The position numbers were made by a program, and so were the translations under genes. The notes under the pieces were generated by a model. That model saw nothing but the letters and a program-made list of their open reading frames with translations, was not told the DNA's origin and searched no databases. A stretch of DNA of 64,000 bases from Rhopalosiphum padi (taxonomy: Eukaryota > Arthropoda > Insecta > Hemiptera > Aphididae): contig NC_083598.1 of NCBI RefSeq assembly GCF_020882245.1, positions 36,493,858-36,557,857 on the forward strand, given 5' to 3'. Positions 38,794 through 52,160 of this stretch are shown in pieces (positions within the stretch are counted from its first letter, which is position 1; every line of letters starts with the position of its first letter).

Positions 38794-41700
38794 GTATTTC
38801 TCTCAGATAATAAAAATCAAAAAAAAAAATCAAAAAATTCCCGTTTTTAAATCCCTTTCCCAGGGGCCTAAGCGCACAATGGAATTATTCACGTATATCG
38901 CATTTATATATACGTATATATTCAGCGACGTCGTCGTCGTCATGTCATAACTCATACGCGCGGTCGACATAATAATACATAATATAATATAAATCGTATA
39001 ATGCGTGGTCAAAAAAAAAAAAACCAAAGAGATTTTTTACTAGATCCCGAATCCTACTTGGTATATAATATATATTATATATGAGTGCGTATACTTGATT
39101 CATCAGCCATCTTTGACTGAGAACACCTTTTGATAATCGCATATCGAAATAAAAGTGAGTTTCCGCTTTACTTTTTTAAATAACATTAAAACATCACTTG
39201 TTTTTAGAAAATTGCATGGCCTCCGCTAAATGTCTCTATCAAACCGTTATAAGTTCCTGAACACGCCACTTTGTGATTTTTTGCTCGTCCCGCTAAATTA
39301 CACAGTGTTCGTAAGACGAAAAACACACGTAAAACGGTACTCGCCCGGAAGACGTATTAGAAGGTACGACTCATTATGGTTTGAAAAACAAATTAAAAAA
39401 ATCAACACACACTTGTCATGAACGATTGGCCATAATATAATTTATTATTATTATTACTTTAACATAAAGTATATACCTCGTCACAGTCAAACGTCCCATA
39501 AAAACAAGGTCACGGCGGCAGTGGTGGCCTCGTGACTCTGTGGCCGCGGCGCGCCGTGAACTATGACTTTGAGAACAAACTTTCACACACGAACATTATA
39601 CCTACATATTATTATTATCATTGTACAGACGGTGTAGAGACTTTAACACGCATAGGCGTAAATAAACATACACGACGGATTTGGCCGTCGAGCATGTTTA
39701 TGATATTATATATTATTATTTTACTATTATAAATGGCATTATTGTTCGATTGGAGAAAATGAATAATAATTTAAAAAACAAACAATAATAAAAATTTTAC
39801 ATCCGGACAATCCCAAATGTATTGTGCAGCGGTATAGGTACCTACCGGTTGCTGCATGTGCAAATATACAAAACACAAACCAAACACAGACCATCATCTG
39901 CCAATCGATAGCTGACGAGAACCTGTAACCCATCTCTAAGGGTATGCGTACATAGGTGTAGTGTATTATTGTAGTAGGTTTATGTATATATATATATATA
40001 AGTAGTATTGGTACACGCGGCTGCTACAGCCACACCGGTGGCTCTTCGCCGTGCAGGTGATTCGATCGACATATAATATAGACGAACTACATGTATGAAC
40101 CGCCTCTTTCCGGTCCCATTTTCTGAGTGTTTTATTTATTTTTTTTCCTTTAAAAAGCCATCTCGGGTTTCCGCACGCCCACGACATCCGCACACACGTC
40201 GTTTCAACATGACGTAGGTACAATTGTGGCGATGTTGTTTTTACCGTGGCGCTGCTGCTGTTGCTCGCGGGGTACCCACGGTCTGGCGTTTATTCAAAGG
40301 CTCCCGAGGTCGTGATTATTATTATGTCAGAGAATACGATATTATCAATTATCTGTAATGAAAAACTATTAGGTTACGCGTTTGTCACGTTGTACATGTG
40401 CAGGGTAAACGGATGTAAACAGAAGTATATTGATTTATTCATATTATAAGTGCATAAGAGAGAGGTACAAAGCCCAAAATTGTATACTGTGGGTACAATT
40501 ATATACAAAATATGTAAAATTAATACTGATATGACTTATTATTATTATTTTGACAGAGTAAAAATGGGTCAACAGTTACAATAATAGAACAATACATAGG
40601 ATTATTTTAGTCGTCGGAAGTTGGGCGGATAAATGCGTTTTAATAATGCCCAATAACTTAGCAGGAGAGCTAACATATAGTGCCGCCGATATACCTATAC
40701 CTACATTATGTGCTCGACCGACAATAAGGGCGCGTAGTTGAGCAGATATGGCAGTACAGTGCAGACATAATAATTATGCAGAGGATGCTCGATATCTGAT
40801 ATATAAGTATGCACCGACGTATTAGAAGAGGACAACGATCGTAGAGATAATAACGAGAGCTTGTTACAGTTACGTGTATTTGAAATACAATCAATAAATA
40901 AGAACAATAGTTTCATATATTAGGTAGGCCGTAGCTACATATTATCTATTATGTATAATCATCTCCAACTGTACTATTAATGTATTACTTTTATTAAGTT
41001 GCAACTCCAAATGCCTAGTCATCAATATATCAATATGTATGAAACATATTATTATATTAAACTTTATTAAACTGACACAAAAAATATTGTATCTCTATAA
41101 AGTTGATAATTTAAACAAATACATTTTTTTTTTTATAAAAATTATGACACCCAGTAATTTTTTACGCACAACGTGTATATAATATGTTTTTTCCGGATGA
41201 TTTGTATTACCGTTTCTGGAAAAATAGATACATGTGTGTTGTGTAACGGCCAATTTATCAATAACTCACATTGGCCATAATATTATTTAATACGACATCA
41301 TGATATTATGTAATATTACATTATGATATATTTTATGAATGTGTACGCAATAATTTTCAGTCGATATAAGCACGACGTGCGCGTATTAAATCAGGACATA
41401 TATTATATTTAGGTGAACGACTTACGTACGGTATAATATTGTTATATACAATCCGCTGAGGATGCGTTCGGCGAACAATAGCGTGTGTGCCGAGGAAATC
41501 GTTGTCGGACAGCTTAATGACCGGCAATTTCGGTGGGCACTGGAAGCGTTAAGAGTGGCGCGCGCACGAGATGTCATGTTAAACTATCGTCCTGGACACC
41601 ACAGATACAATAACTATAGCTAGGTATAGGTAGGTTATATGTATATATAGCCACATATAGGTGTGTGTGAGAAGTGTAATACACGATGTATGTTTTTTTA

Positions 41701-44700
41701 TTTTTTATAATCCACCGCCATTTAAAATAGCTATTTTATTGTTATTATAATACCGCGGATTTATGATTTCCGAACAGAAAACGATAAAATTCGATCGATC
41801 GATATAATGGAAAGGACGAGGAACGAAAAACGGTGCGCGGTAATTATTACAATCACCTGTGGACGTGCCGTCGATATGATGGGGCTGCAGGGAGGAAGAT
41901 ATAAATGTCGATCGATCGACCGTTTCCTCTGGTCGTCTGTCATGGGAACGAGAGCACGTTAAATGCCGGCGGCGGCCAAGACGAATAGAGAGAAGTCATA
42001 ATCGACCGTGTTCAATGACGCGTGCTGCTGGCAAGGGTGTTTCTGGTACGCTTATTATTATATACGTCGTCGCGCGTACACATTCTACACTCCTAGAACA
42101 AGTAGGTATATATATATATATACGAAATGTGCGACTTTCGAAGGAGGTTTTTGGAAATGAAAAAAAAAAATATATTCAGTCACACGATTTGTCGGCACTT
42201 ATACCCGATGTATACGATTATTATATTATTATATTGTGTCTTACGCTGGGGCGGCCGGGCTCTCGTAACAAATAGGTACAAATCGAATGTATACGCGCCC
42301 GCCCGTGAGCCCGTACCGATAACTCGTTTTCCGTCGCATATATTATGCGTGTGGCCCACGTCCGCGACGATTGATCACGCGTTATTAGGACGTCGTTTTA
42401 TCTCGTTTATTTTGATCGTCGTCACCCCGCGGAGAATCTATCAACCACAGTCGTCAGTCACCGTAGTCCTTTTGTTGCGCCGCACCGATAACGAATAGGT
42501 ACATTTCTGCGATCTCGTCGTTGTACAGTGACGTAGCCAAGCTTTTGCGCTATGAAGTGCTAATATCTTGTTAAATAAGAGGTTAGCCTTTAGATATCAC
42601 TAGAAATTAGGATCCCTATAAGTTTTATTTTCCGGTGTCTTTAACCAGAGTGGTAACTACCTATACGACATTTTAGGCTTGAACAGCTACATTCGTATAA
42701 ATTATTGGACTAATCCATTACAGATATCTATATTAGATAAATAGGAAGGCGTAGGATGCGTAAAGTGTACAGTTAATTATAATATTATAAAATTATAAAA
42801 TTTAGCTAATAATTAAAAGATTTTTAAAACTATCCGTGTCAAAATGCGGTTAGAAGGATAAATTATTCAACCAGTTGTAAAACGCAGTAAGTCTATTTTT
42901 CGCGAAACGATATTTTGTATAATAGTTTTTTTTATTAATTTGGTCATTACTTTAACAGTAGTAAAAATCGTACGTAGTCGCATTAGCTGGTGTAAGTCAA
43001 ACTATTTTTTATTTTTATTTTTATTTATTTTAAACATAAGTACTATATGCTTTTCTAACAGATCCACTCAAAATATTTTTTGTAAACAGTCTTGCAATTG
43101 GTGTTCAGTTCATTATTTAAGACTTTCAAGTGGAACTAAGATCCCTTATCCCATCTTACCGATTTCCACCAATGGCTGTAATATCACGGCAGAAGAAAGT
43201 TAAAAATACACAAGTGTAACCGAACTGAACTGAACCGAAATACAACTACAGCACGTTGTCATGCCGCGCGCGTAAGTCTTGCGCGGCTATACGACGACGC
43301 ATCGACGCACACTATAAATCAGTAAACATCTGTGCGCGTATATTTATATGAGTACGTCGCTGCTGTATAAGTCAACACAATATGGTAGAGTAGTGTAGTA
43401 CCCGTGTATATGCATTTCTAGAGGAACGGATGAAATATAACATGAGTTGACAGGACGTATCGTCAGATATTTAGACGCTCCGGAACGGTGCGTATTATAT
43501 ACTATTATATTATATCGTATATAGGTGGATACGTGTATATATATGTGTATGTGGAGACCTCGCGGGTTAATAATAGTATACTGACTCGATTCGTCTTCCG
43601 AAAGATGCTGCGGCGATGTACCATCGAAACGATCGCGCGAACAAGACTAATCACCATATAACAAACACACACAAACACACGTACACAGACATATATAAAT
43701 ATACGCGTACATGGACGTCAGACACGTAGTTTTTCTGGACGACTGTGCGTATAAAATCTAACGAATTCAGACAAGAGTGAATGAAATATATTTTAAACAT
43801 AAATACACGTATTATTTATTATTGTAAATATATAATATATGCGAGTTTTAGAACGTGCATAATATTTGAAAACGATTAATAGCGGATGAGTGTTAAAAAA
43901 ATACAACGTCGCGGCCCCGTGCGTATAAGTATACCTATGTGCATACATGATACATGTACTCGCGAAATATCTATGTATATTAATATATACACATTTTCAG
44001 CGCATATATCTATCACGTCCATGTTAGTTCGACCGTCGATGATGATGAGAACATATCGTAATTAATTATCCAAACGCTTAAACGATTTACACGGGTCAAT
44101 CGATTATGTTATGCACACGTATGAGCGTATTACTATATGTTATTGTGTAATACACGCGTGTGCAGATACACTCGACTAAGACACTGAGTGTATTACTACA
44201 ATATAAGTTCAGAGGATTTCCCAAGACGATGACAAACGAAACTTCAAGAAACCTATTAAACGGCTATACATAATGTATCTGTATATATATATAAATTTAC
44301 ATTATACAATATTAAACGTGGTAATTTTCAATAGTTAGGGGGTTTATTAAAAAAAAGAGATATGTATATCAAGGGTGATTTGTCTATACTCTATAGTATC
44401 TAATCTATACTCACCTCCTTTTTTTCTTCAATAATGCAGATATTCAAAATATGATGTTTTGAAATTATTAAATATAGTATATTAAATATTTAAAGATTTT
44501 TCATATTACTTATGAAGGTTCCTATCGAAAAACAAATTTTTATTTCAAATAAAAACCCTCCCCCTTTTACTGCAAATTATTTAACTCGCCACTCGCATCA
44601 TCATAGAATTATCCTTAAATAATTACTACGAAAAATCTCAAGTATTTGGATAATTATATTATTAAAGGAAAAGTGAGAGTAAGCATGATTAGCAAATAAC

Positions 44701-45755
44701 CCTGTGTATTTTTTACAAAAACATTTTTATATAAAGAAATAAAAGTCAAGGGGAGTAGATTTGAACATTCAAATCTTTCGCTGCGTGTGTATGCCACTGT
44801 ATATAATATGTATACCTATACGTATGTATAAACTGCAGCTGCTTGATGTCAAATGTTTTTATGCAGACGCGTGACGATTATTCTGATATCGTTATGACGA
44901 CCTTATCGAAAGACTGTGAAATTATTTGTATAGGCTGTTTCCACCACAAATGTCACCACAGCATGCGGGATGATAAACTATACTGTGAACACATGGTAAC
45001 CCAAAACTGAAATATATTTAATGAGCTATCTAAATCACCAACTCCAATACATGGGGTTTTTTCAAATTTAAAATAATGACCTAAATTTAAAAAAAATAAT
45101 AATCTATATACCTATGGTATTCCCGGAAAATTCATCACGCAAATTAACCGTCTGGAATATTATTATTATGTCAACAATTTTTCCTACTTCAGTAGAACAA
45201 TACTATGTTCATCGTTTACTGTTGGAACTCTCTGTATGATCATAATAATTAAATGCAAAAACAAATTGAATATTATTCGCACGTCACATTTTTTCCACCA
45301 TTGTAATCTGTGAATAAATAGCGGAAATAGCAAGAACGAGTAGGGTGCGTCCATAACTCGAAGTCACCTCTTCTCTGACTCGAAGTAACACTCTTCTCCA
45401 TAGGTAAAACACAAATAACCAACAAATATTATTAACTAACTATAAAAAAACTTATATATTCTGAGCGGCGCGATAAATGTAAAATGTTCATGCATAATTA
45501 ACAAAAATCATAAAAATTTAATTGAGCAGTTGTAATTTTTTAATAAAATCTATTACATTGTCAGTACTTTATTTATTACATCTGTAAGATCTTATACATA
45601 TTATATACGTATTTGGAGTGTAATTAAATATTGTCGTTACGCTTGAACTTGTATAATAAAAATAAATATTTTATTAAATGTTGTCCGTAGTTATAACTAT
45701 AAAATTTGCACTATTAAATTGAAGCATCTACCACTACAATTATATTATATAAATA

Positions 45756-45763
45756 ATAGATAT
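45756..45763. repeat. Left 8-bp target duplication of the MITE
   Basis: ATAGATAT abuts the left terminus. The matching octamer ATGGATAT abuts the right terminus at 45952-45959. Seven of eight bases agree. Confidence 0.65.
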
Positions 45764-45951
45764 CAGTGGCGTAGCCAGGGGGAAGGCTGAGTGATGGGCT
45801 GCGCCCTCCTACGAAATATCCAGAAAATTTAAAAATTGTTTTAATTTTTATTGGTCAATGAAAATCGCTACAAAAATCTTAAATTGTATTTTACAAAAGT
45901 TGATCAGCCCCCCCCCCCTCCCCGCCCAAAAAAATCCTGGCTACGCCACTG
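45764..45951. mobile_element. 188-bp hAT-type MITE with perfect 16-bp inverted termini
   Basis: The termini CAGTGGCGTAGCCAGG (45764-45779) and CCTGGCTACGCCACTG (45936-45951) are exact reverse complements. The flanking octamers differ at one base, and an 8-bp duplication is the hallmark of hAT insertion. The interior is non-coding, with GGGCTGCGCCCTCC near the left end and a run of about 12 C near the right end. It must be mobilised in trans by a hAT transposase encoded elsewhere. CAGTGGCG-type termini are common among insect MITEs. Boundaries and inverted repeats are seen directly; superfamily assignment is established knowledge applied to the 8-bp duplication. Confidence 0.85.
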
Positions 45952-45959
45952 ATGGATAT
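45952..45959. repeat. Right 8-bp target duplication of the MITE
   Basis: ATGGATAT follows the right terminus directly and matches ATAGATAT on the left at seven of eight positions. Confidence 0.65.
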
Positions 45960-47659
45960 AGTGTAAAATGTATTTAAACGATATTTTACTGGGTATTAAA
46001 TATGTATATATAATGTATTTTAAATAATTCTATAGTATAATAACATTATTTTAAAATTGTATCCGATATGTGCATCAGTCATTTTTAAAAATTATTAGAA
46101 AGTGTTTTCCTCAAGAAAATTATGGTCCACTATTTATGCCTCAATACTTGTACACGACGTAGAAGGGACTATAATAGATGGTAGGTACTACATTATCACA
46201 AAGTGTCGGTTTCGGCGGCATTCAGCTGCAGCGGTCTTTACGGTTAAAATTGCAATGCGTGAACGACTATAATACATACCTATACATATATTATAATATA
46301 TACAATATTATACTGGTAAAAACGAAGATTTCACGAAGATTATAAACCGATTGATACATCGTCGTGTGTGCACAATAATAATAATAACGTAAAACGCGTT
46401 TTACTCGTGTATATTATAATATTGTATTGTGTGTGTTATTATTATTATTAACGTCCGCAGAGGGGAAAATAAATAAACATCCGTCCCGTCTTATAATAGT
46501 CGTCGGCGAGCATTCCGTTTATTATTATTATTATTATTATATGTATACACTTCTGCAGCAACGTTATATGACCGCAAAACACACAATATTATAATATATA
46601 CGAAACGCAAACATGAACGTACGAACATAAATCTCTACGTGCGTATAGGCCAGCCACAATAATATTATAAAAAATACGCGCGTACACGATAGGACACGGC
46701 CGGCGATCGCAAAAGAACGAGAGAGACGTGCACCGGCCGGTTGTAGGAAACGTTGTACGCATACGTGGGGAGGGCCGACGTAGTATTTTCGATTTCGTAT
46801 GCGCGTATACTGTATAGGTACACAACATAATATTGCTGAGCGAGGGAGCAGTAAGTTTAATACAATTTTAACAAAATATGTTCGTATTTAATATATATTA
46901 TTAATAATAAGCTATTAAAAATGCTGGTAAAAAAAACAACCAGTTCTAAGCCTGCAAAAAAAAAATATAAAAAGAAGTTTCACGTATAAACAATAAACAT
47001 ATATCTAATAATAATAATAATAATAACCTTAACATGATACGCCAGTACTGACAACATATTTTTATAATACATAAATAACATGAATAATTGTAATATCTTA
47101 TGTACATAAGCTAGGCTTTGTCCCGACTATAACAGAATCAATGTAGACTGTACAGTGTACAGTATAAACTATAATTTGAAAACACACGATAAAAATTATT
47201 TTTTAAGGTTTAATTTTTGGACAGATAGTTTAGTATTAGTATTATACCTTTAACTTCATACTCGACTAGTCTAAAATGTTTAATACATTGATTACAAAAT
47301 AAATCGTCCCATAACCATGAATTAGATTATAGTCAGTGAGTATTGGAATCGCATTGGTATTAAAAACCAGCGAAACCCTTGTTTAAATATTTAAGATACC
47401 AAAACAAATATTTTGTCATTTTGATAATATATCTACACAAAGGTTAAGATATAATTTTTTTATATAATAGTCTTAATCGTTTTTATTTATTGTTGTTTAT
47501 ATAATAAACAGATTTTATCGGAACCGGTTAAAAACGGTATTATCCAAAAAAGAACATTTTTGTTTTATCTAAAATCCGTTTAATATACTGAAACCGGAAC
47601 TGAAATATTGTTGTTCTCCTGAGAACCGAACTGAAACCAAACCCGAAAAAATGCATAAA

Positions 47660-47673
47660 GGTTCCAGTCCCTG
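47660..47673 (-). mobile_element. Probable right terminus of a CAGGGACTGGAACC hAT-like element
   Basis: The reverse complement CAGGGACTGGAACC is a hAT-type terminal motif. The preceding 150 bp are rich in ACCGGAACTGAA-like words common inside such elements. The left terminus was not found, so the boundaries are unknown. Family call from memory. Confidence 0.35.
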
Positions 47674-47929
47674 AATTATTATATAATAGCATAATAGCCA
47701 TAATGACATCATAATATGATAACGGGCTCCGCCCGTTTTATTATTCGTCCCCGTCGCGAGTTTTTTTTACGTTAACGTTCGAATACGATTAGGCCGCGAG
47801 AAAATGAGTATATATTTATTATTTTAAAATGTATGGTACGCGAGTGTATACGTGACGAGTACAAATGTATGGATATAGGTATACGCGACGAGGGAGGCGG
47901 ACAACGTGCGACGACGGTGAATTGAAAGA

Positions 47930-47962
47930 AAGAAAAAAAAGAAAGAAAGAAAGAAAAAAAAC
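47930..47962. repeat. (GAAA)n microsatellite
   Basis: Iterated GAAA units with slightly longer A runs between some of them; pure purine on the plus strand. Confidence 0.85.
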
Positions 47963-48191
47963 CGTTTGTCAGCCCAAGTCTTCATTAGGTCGTTTGCGCA
48001 GAGAAATCCGATCCCCTAATGTATATGATGTATATGCGATTTTAATTTCGAAAAACCCGGCACAGCAGCGGTGGCCGCCTGCACCTGCTGTCTGCTGGGT
48101 TATGTCAACTGCATAATACGGGCCTCTCCTACAGCAGAAGAAAAACGGTTCTCGTAATCTTCGTACTCCGCCCCCGCAGACGACTTTTTGT

Positions 48192-48249
48192 ACACATATA
48201 TATATATTATATATAATATATATGTGTGTGTGTGAGTGAGAGAGAGAGT
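48192..48249. repeat. Compound (TA)n(TG)n(GA)n microsatellite
   Basis: TA-rich near-palindromic sequence passes into TGTGTGTG and then GAGTGAGAGAGAGAG. Confidence 0.85.
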
Positions 48250-49666
48250 ATTACGTACGCGCGCGATTTGTGCATTGGACGGGAAAAATATCGTTTATGA
48301 TTATTATTATTATTTTTTATCATTATTATTTATATATTTTTTTCGAGTTTTTTGTCAGTCGACTTGGATGCATTATTTCATTCCCCCCTCCAACCCTTCT
48401 ACGCTATCGGATTCCCACTGCTCTCGAGTGAGTTATTATAAAATAATATAATATACCTACCTATTCCCTATAGTCGCGTCGAGGAGCGCAATATATAGGT
48501 ATAGGCATTTAGGTACTTATTGTTTTACGCAGCGGGTAAGGTACACAATATTATTATTGTATGAATTTCGGACGTATTTTATTTTATTATAATATTATTG
48601 CCTGTACGGAATCTACTCGGAATCATCTATGCGTACACATGTCTACAATTATTGTGCGTATACGATTATAATATATTACACTAACGATTTACGCACGCCC
48701 CCAAACGCGAAACGGTCAAATAACACTTTATTAACGCGGAATGATATGCGTTTTTATGTTTTTTTTTTCATCCGGTAAATACCGAAATACCTATGTACTT
48801 ATACATACAATATATAATATAATATTATATATATATATCTACACCGCGTACACCGGAGATATGACAGTGCGGTATGATAATGTAATTAAACACGACTGTA
48901 ACATATAACAATAACGATAGCCGTCCGAGTACATAAATAAAATGTATAACTCACGCACGACCAATTATTAATAATATATACAACGGAGTAATGGTAATTT
49001 GTATTTTATAACATAAATGCTACACTCGATGAACAGTATATTGCGTAAATATATGGTATATATATATATAGTATTTACATCCGGTGCAGCCAGTGGCATG
49101 GTCAATGGGAAATGCGATTTTAAAAAATATTATACTTCCTCCCTTACATCAATTGTGTAGGTGCCTAATACATCCACAGCTTCAAAAAAATCCTAATTGA
49201 CCAAATCCTGTGAAATATTTAGTTTATTTACGAACAAGTTTGAGTTGTTTTAATAAATAAACTATATAAACAAGACACGAGTATCTACCTACTAAAATTC
49301 TACATATATCTTTTGTCTTACAAAACAACAAAAGGACTCGTAGTGATGTTTACATGGAATATGGATGATGTAGAGATAATGTAGTACCTATTAATGTATA
49401 TATTCTATTAAACATACGGTTTTTAATATTTAGAAAAATGCAAACTTTATAAGAGTGAAAAATATTTTTCGCCGAATTGCCATTCATTAAATTAACTTAA
49501 CATGTCCTGTGAGATATCTAATTTTTATTTTGTTTTATTTACACGACAAAAACTTTGTTTGATTTTTTTTTAGAAATTAGTTTTAAACTATTATATTAAC
49601 CTATAACTACCAAATAATTTAAGCTCCTTATAAACGGCTATTTATTTTAACGTAAAAGCAAAGGGA

Positions 49667-49668
<2 letters not shown>

Positions 49669-49700
<32 letters not shown>
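49669..49700. repeat. (TA)n microsatellite
   Basis: 32 bp of uninterrupted TA dinucleotides. Confidence 0.95.
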
Positions 49701-49703
<3 letters not shown>

Positions 49704-51999
49704 ATCCATTTAAGAATGTTACTTTTTTTAATATTATGGAAACACAATTTAACGGTATTAAAAACTAAACCAATTAAACTAGCCTAATCTAATTTAAGCT
49801 ATGGTTTTTATATTATATGTTTAACTCTTACTTGTTTATCGATATAATATTCAAAGTTCATCGATTATTCCTTGTGGCTTGGTAGGTCGACCATTCACTA
49901 TTGTTAAAATGCACTTTCTGTGCTGTGGAACGAGTCATTTTTAATCCTAAATGAAGTATGGTCGATTAAACCGAATATTGAAGACTAAATTCGGCTACAG
50001 CATGTCGCATCATATTTACTAACTTAAATTTGATGTAGATAAATTTTATATTCATTGCGGGTTACAAGAATTTCAATATACTAAAAAGAAGAGGTTCTAT
50101 AGATGCATATCGAATAGAATAAGGGAAACAACAATTAAGGGTTATGATTTGTCAGAATGTTGACTAAATACCTACTTGTATTAGTTGTATTATAATTTTA
50201 GATCAAACCTCATGCAATGCTTATTTCATGATTATATTATGTATTTCCAGTTTTTGTACATGTACTTTATATTATGATAATTATTTTACTTATAAGTTTC
50301 ATTCTTATTTTTTAAAATATTTTAATAATAAATCTATTTGAAATTATAATTAGGCAGGCTTGCATTTATTTCAATTCTCTAGTTATAGAAAAAATTAAAC
50401 AGTAATGTCTACAAAAAAATGAAATATTATATGTATATATATATATATATGTTTGTGTGTGTATGTGTTTTATGAATAGATCTGTATTAAAACACCTTTG
50501 TATTGTTTTTAAAAATTCGTTTTTGATATATTTAATATATTCAAACAATTTTATAGTTTTTTGTCAATAGTACATATGTAATATGTTTATCCATACATAT
50601 CAATCATATATATAATATCTATAAACTTTATATAATAATTTAGTACTATCGATAATATTTTTGTGGTTTAAACATTGTAGACCACATACTAGTACATTTA
50701 TTCACAGCACTGCAGTTTTATGCACGCAGAACCCGAAAGCACTGTTGAGCTGCTGCTGCAGTGCTGCTGTTATAATATAATATATTATATTATATTTTAA
50801 TGAAGTTCACGGTCGGCTCGGCAACGAGCTCGTACATGCATCAGTGCAGTGTACCCATATACCTATGTTTATATACACATATGAATATATGGTTATATAT
50901 AATATGTATAAAGTTTTACCATAGGTACATATATGAGTATATATACTGCGCTACCGGCCTGCAGCAGAGTCCGTCCGGGTTTTACGGTCTGATGGCGTGC
51001 GCGTTGAACATCGGACATACATATAAACATATATATTATATATAATATTAAACCGAATACCCGGTCGTTTTTCGACCATATACCGGACTCGACGACACAG
51101 GTGCGTGAACACGGCGGCGTGCGTGTATATGTACGTAGGTCCGTCACGGGTGCGACAGAATAATGTGTATAATATTATTATTTATTATATATTGTTTTCG
51201 TCGTCATCGTACACGCGCGCGAGTTCGTATCCTTTCAGCGGTCGGCTTGTCCGGATTTTACCAAAACTAAGCAAATAATACTAACAACAAGATTAACTTA
51301 TCAAGAATCATGATTAAATATAATTTTAAAAACAAAAATATTGATATTACTAATTTCTAAAAACAAGCATTTCAAAAATACTTTGTTAGCAGTCGTTCGT
51401 CGTTTCATCGTGCTTTAAACTTAATTTTTTGTTACGCTTTAATTAAAATATTATCAGAAAATATAATTATAAGACACGGTGTTAACCTGTACAAGCGGTA
51501 ATCATAAATTTGTATAATAACAAAATTAAGTTTACCGGAAAACCGTTAATGACTACGATAACTTCGATAAGTAGATAACTTACTACCTACCAACAAATAA
51601 TAATAATATACGTCACACATTTGTGACTCATGCGCAGTTTCAGTGTGGATTAAAAAATAATTACGGAAAACCGTCCCTAAATATTTAATCACCAACCCCG
51701 TTTGTTTAACCACATATCAATAATATTGCAATGCAAGTGAAACTATTATTTTATATATAAGTACGGCGATAAATGCCGAACAAAACTTATTGGTTGATGA
51801 TGATTTCCTTATATTTTCAGCAATTTATTTACTTTATTTGGAAAAATAATTAGCTCATAGGGAGGGAGGGCAATCTGACCTCTCGTACACACACCAATAT
51901 ATTTAGCTGTGCACTTTATCCGTTTGCCATACTCTGTAATTCACCTATATCGTACTCATCAGCAATAAAACTTTTCAATTTGTAGAAAATGTAAAAAAA

Positions 52000-52160
<161 letters not shown>

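Larger units (their letters stand above)
36793..45763. other. Non-coding stretch with GC islands, no confident gene
   Basis: This is AT-rich sequence with (TA)n runs at 36953-36977 and 38753-38788. GC-richer islands lie near 39500-39560, 40220-40310 and 41460-42500. At 41462-41623 a plus-strand frame of 53 codons (MRSANNSVCAEEIVVGQLND...) is well balanced in composition but unrecognised. The 12-bp palindrome TCGATCGATCGA occurs twice, at 41791 and 41908. At 42524 CAGTGACGTAGCCAAGC resembles a decayed MITE terminus. At 44783-44799 GCGTGTGTATGCCACTG resembles a MITE right end. Longer frames such as 42127-42498 have no recognisable domain. Confidence 0.45.

Noticed and set aside
40231..40449. 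Secreted peptide with a leucine-rich N-terminus
   Set aside because: The hydrophobic run starts at GTG with no in-frame ATG, and the leucines come from a CTG repeat.
42127..42498. 123-codon plus-strand frame
   Set aside because: Composition changes abruptly along its length, no domain is visible and it starts in an AT repeat; treated as a chance frame in a GC island.
47865..48116. 83-codon frame with lysine-rich segment
   Set aside because: The lysine-rich part is the GAAA microsatellite; the rest is unrecognised.
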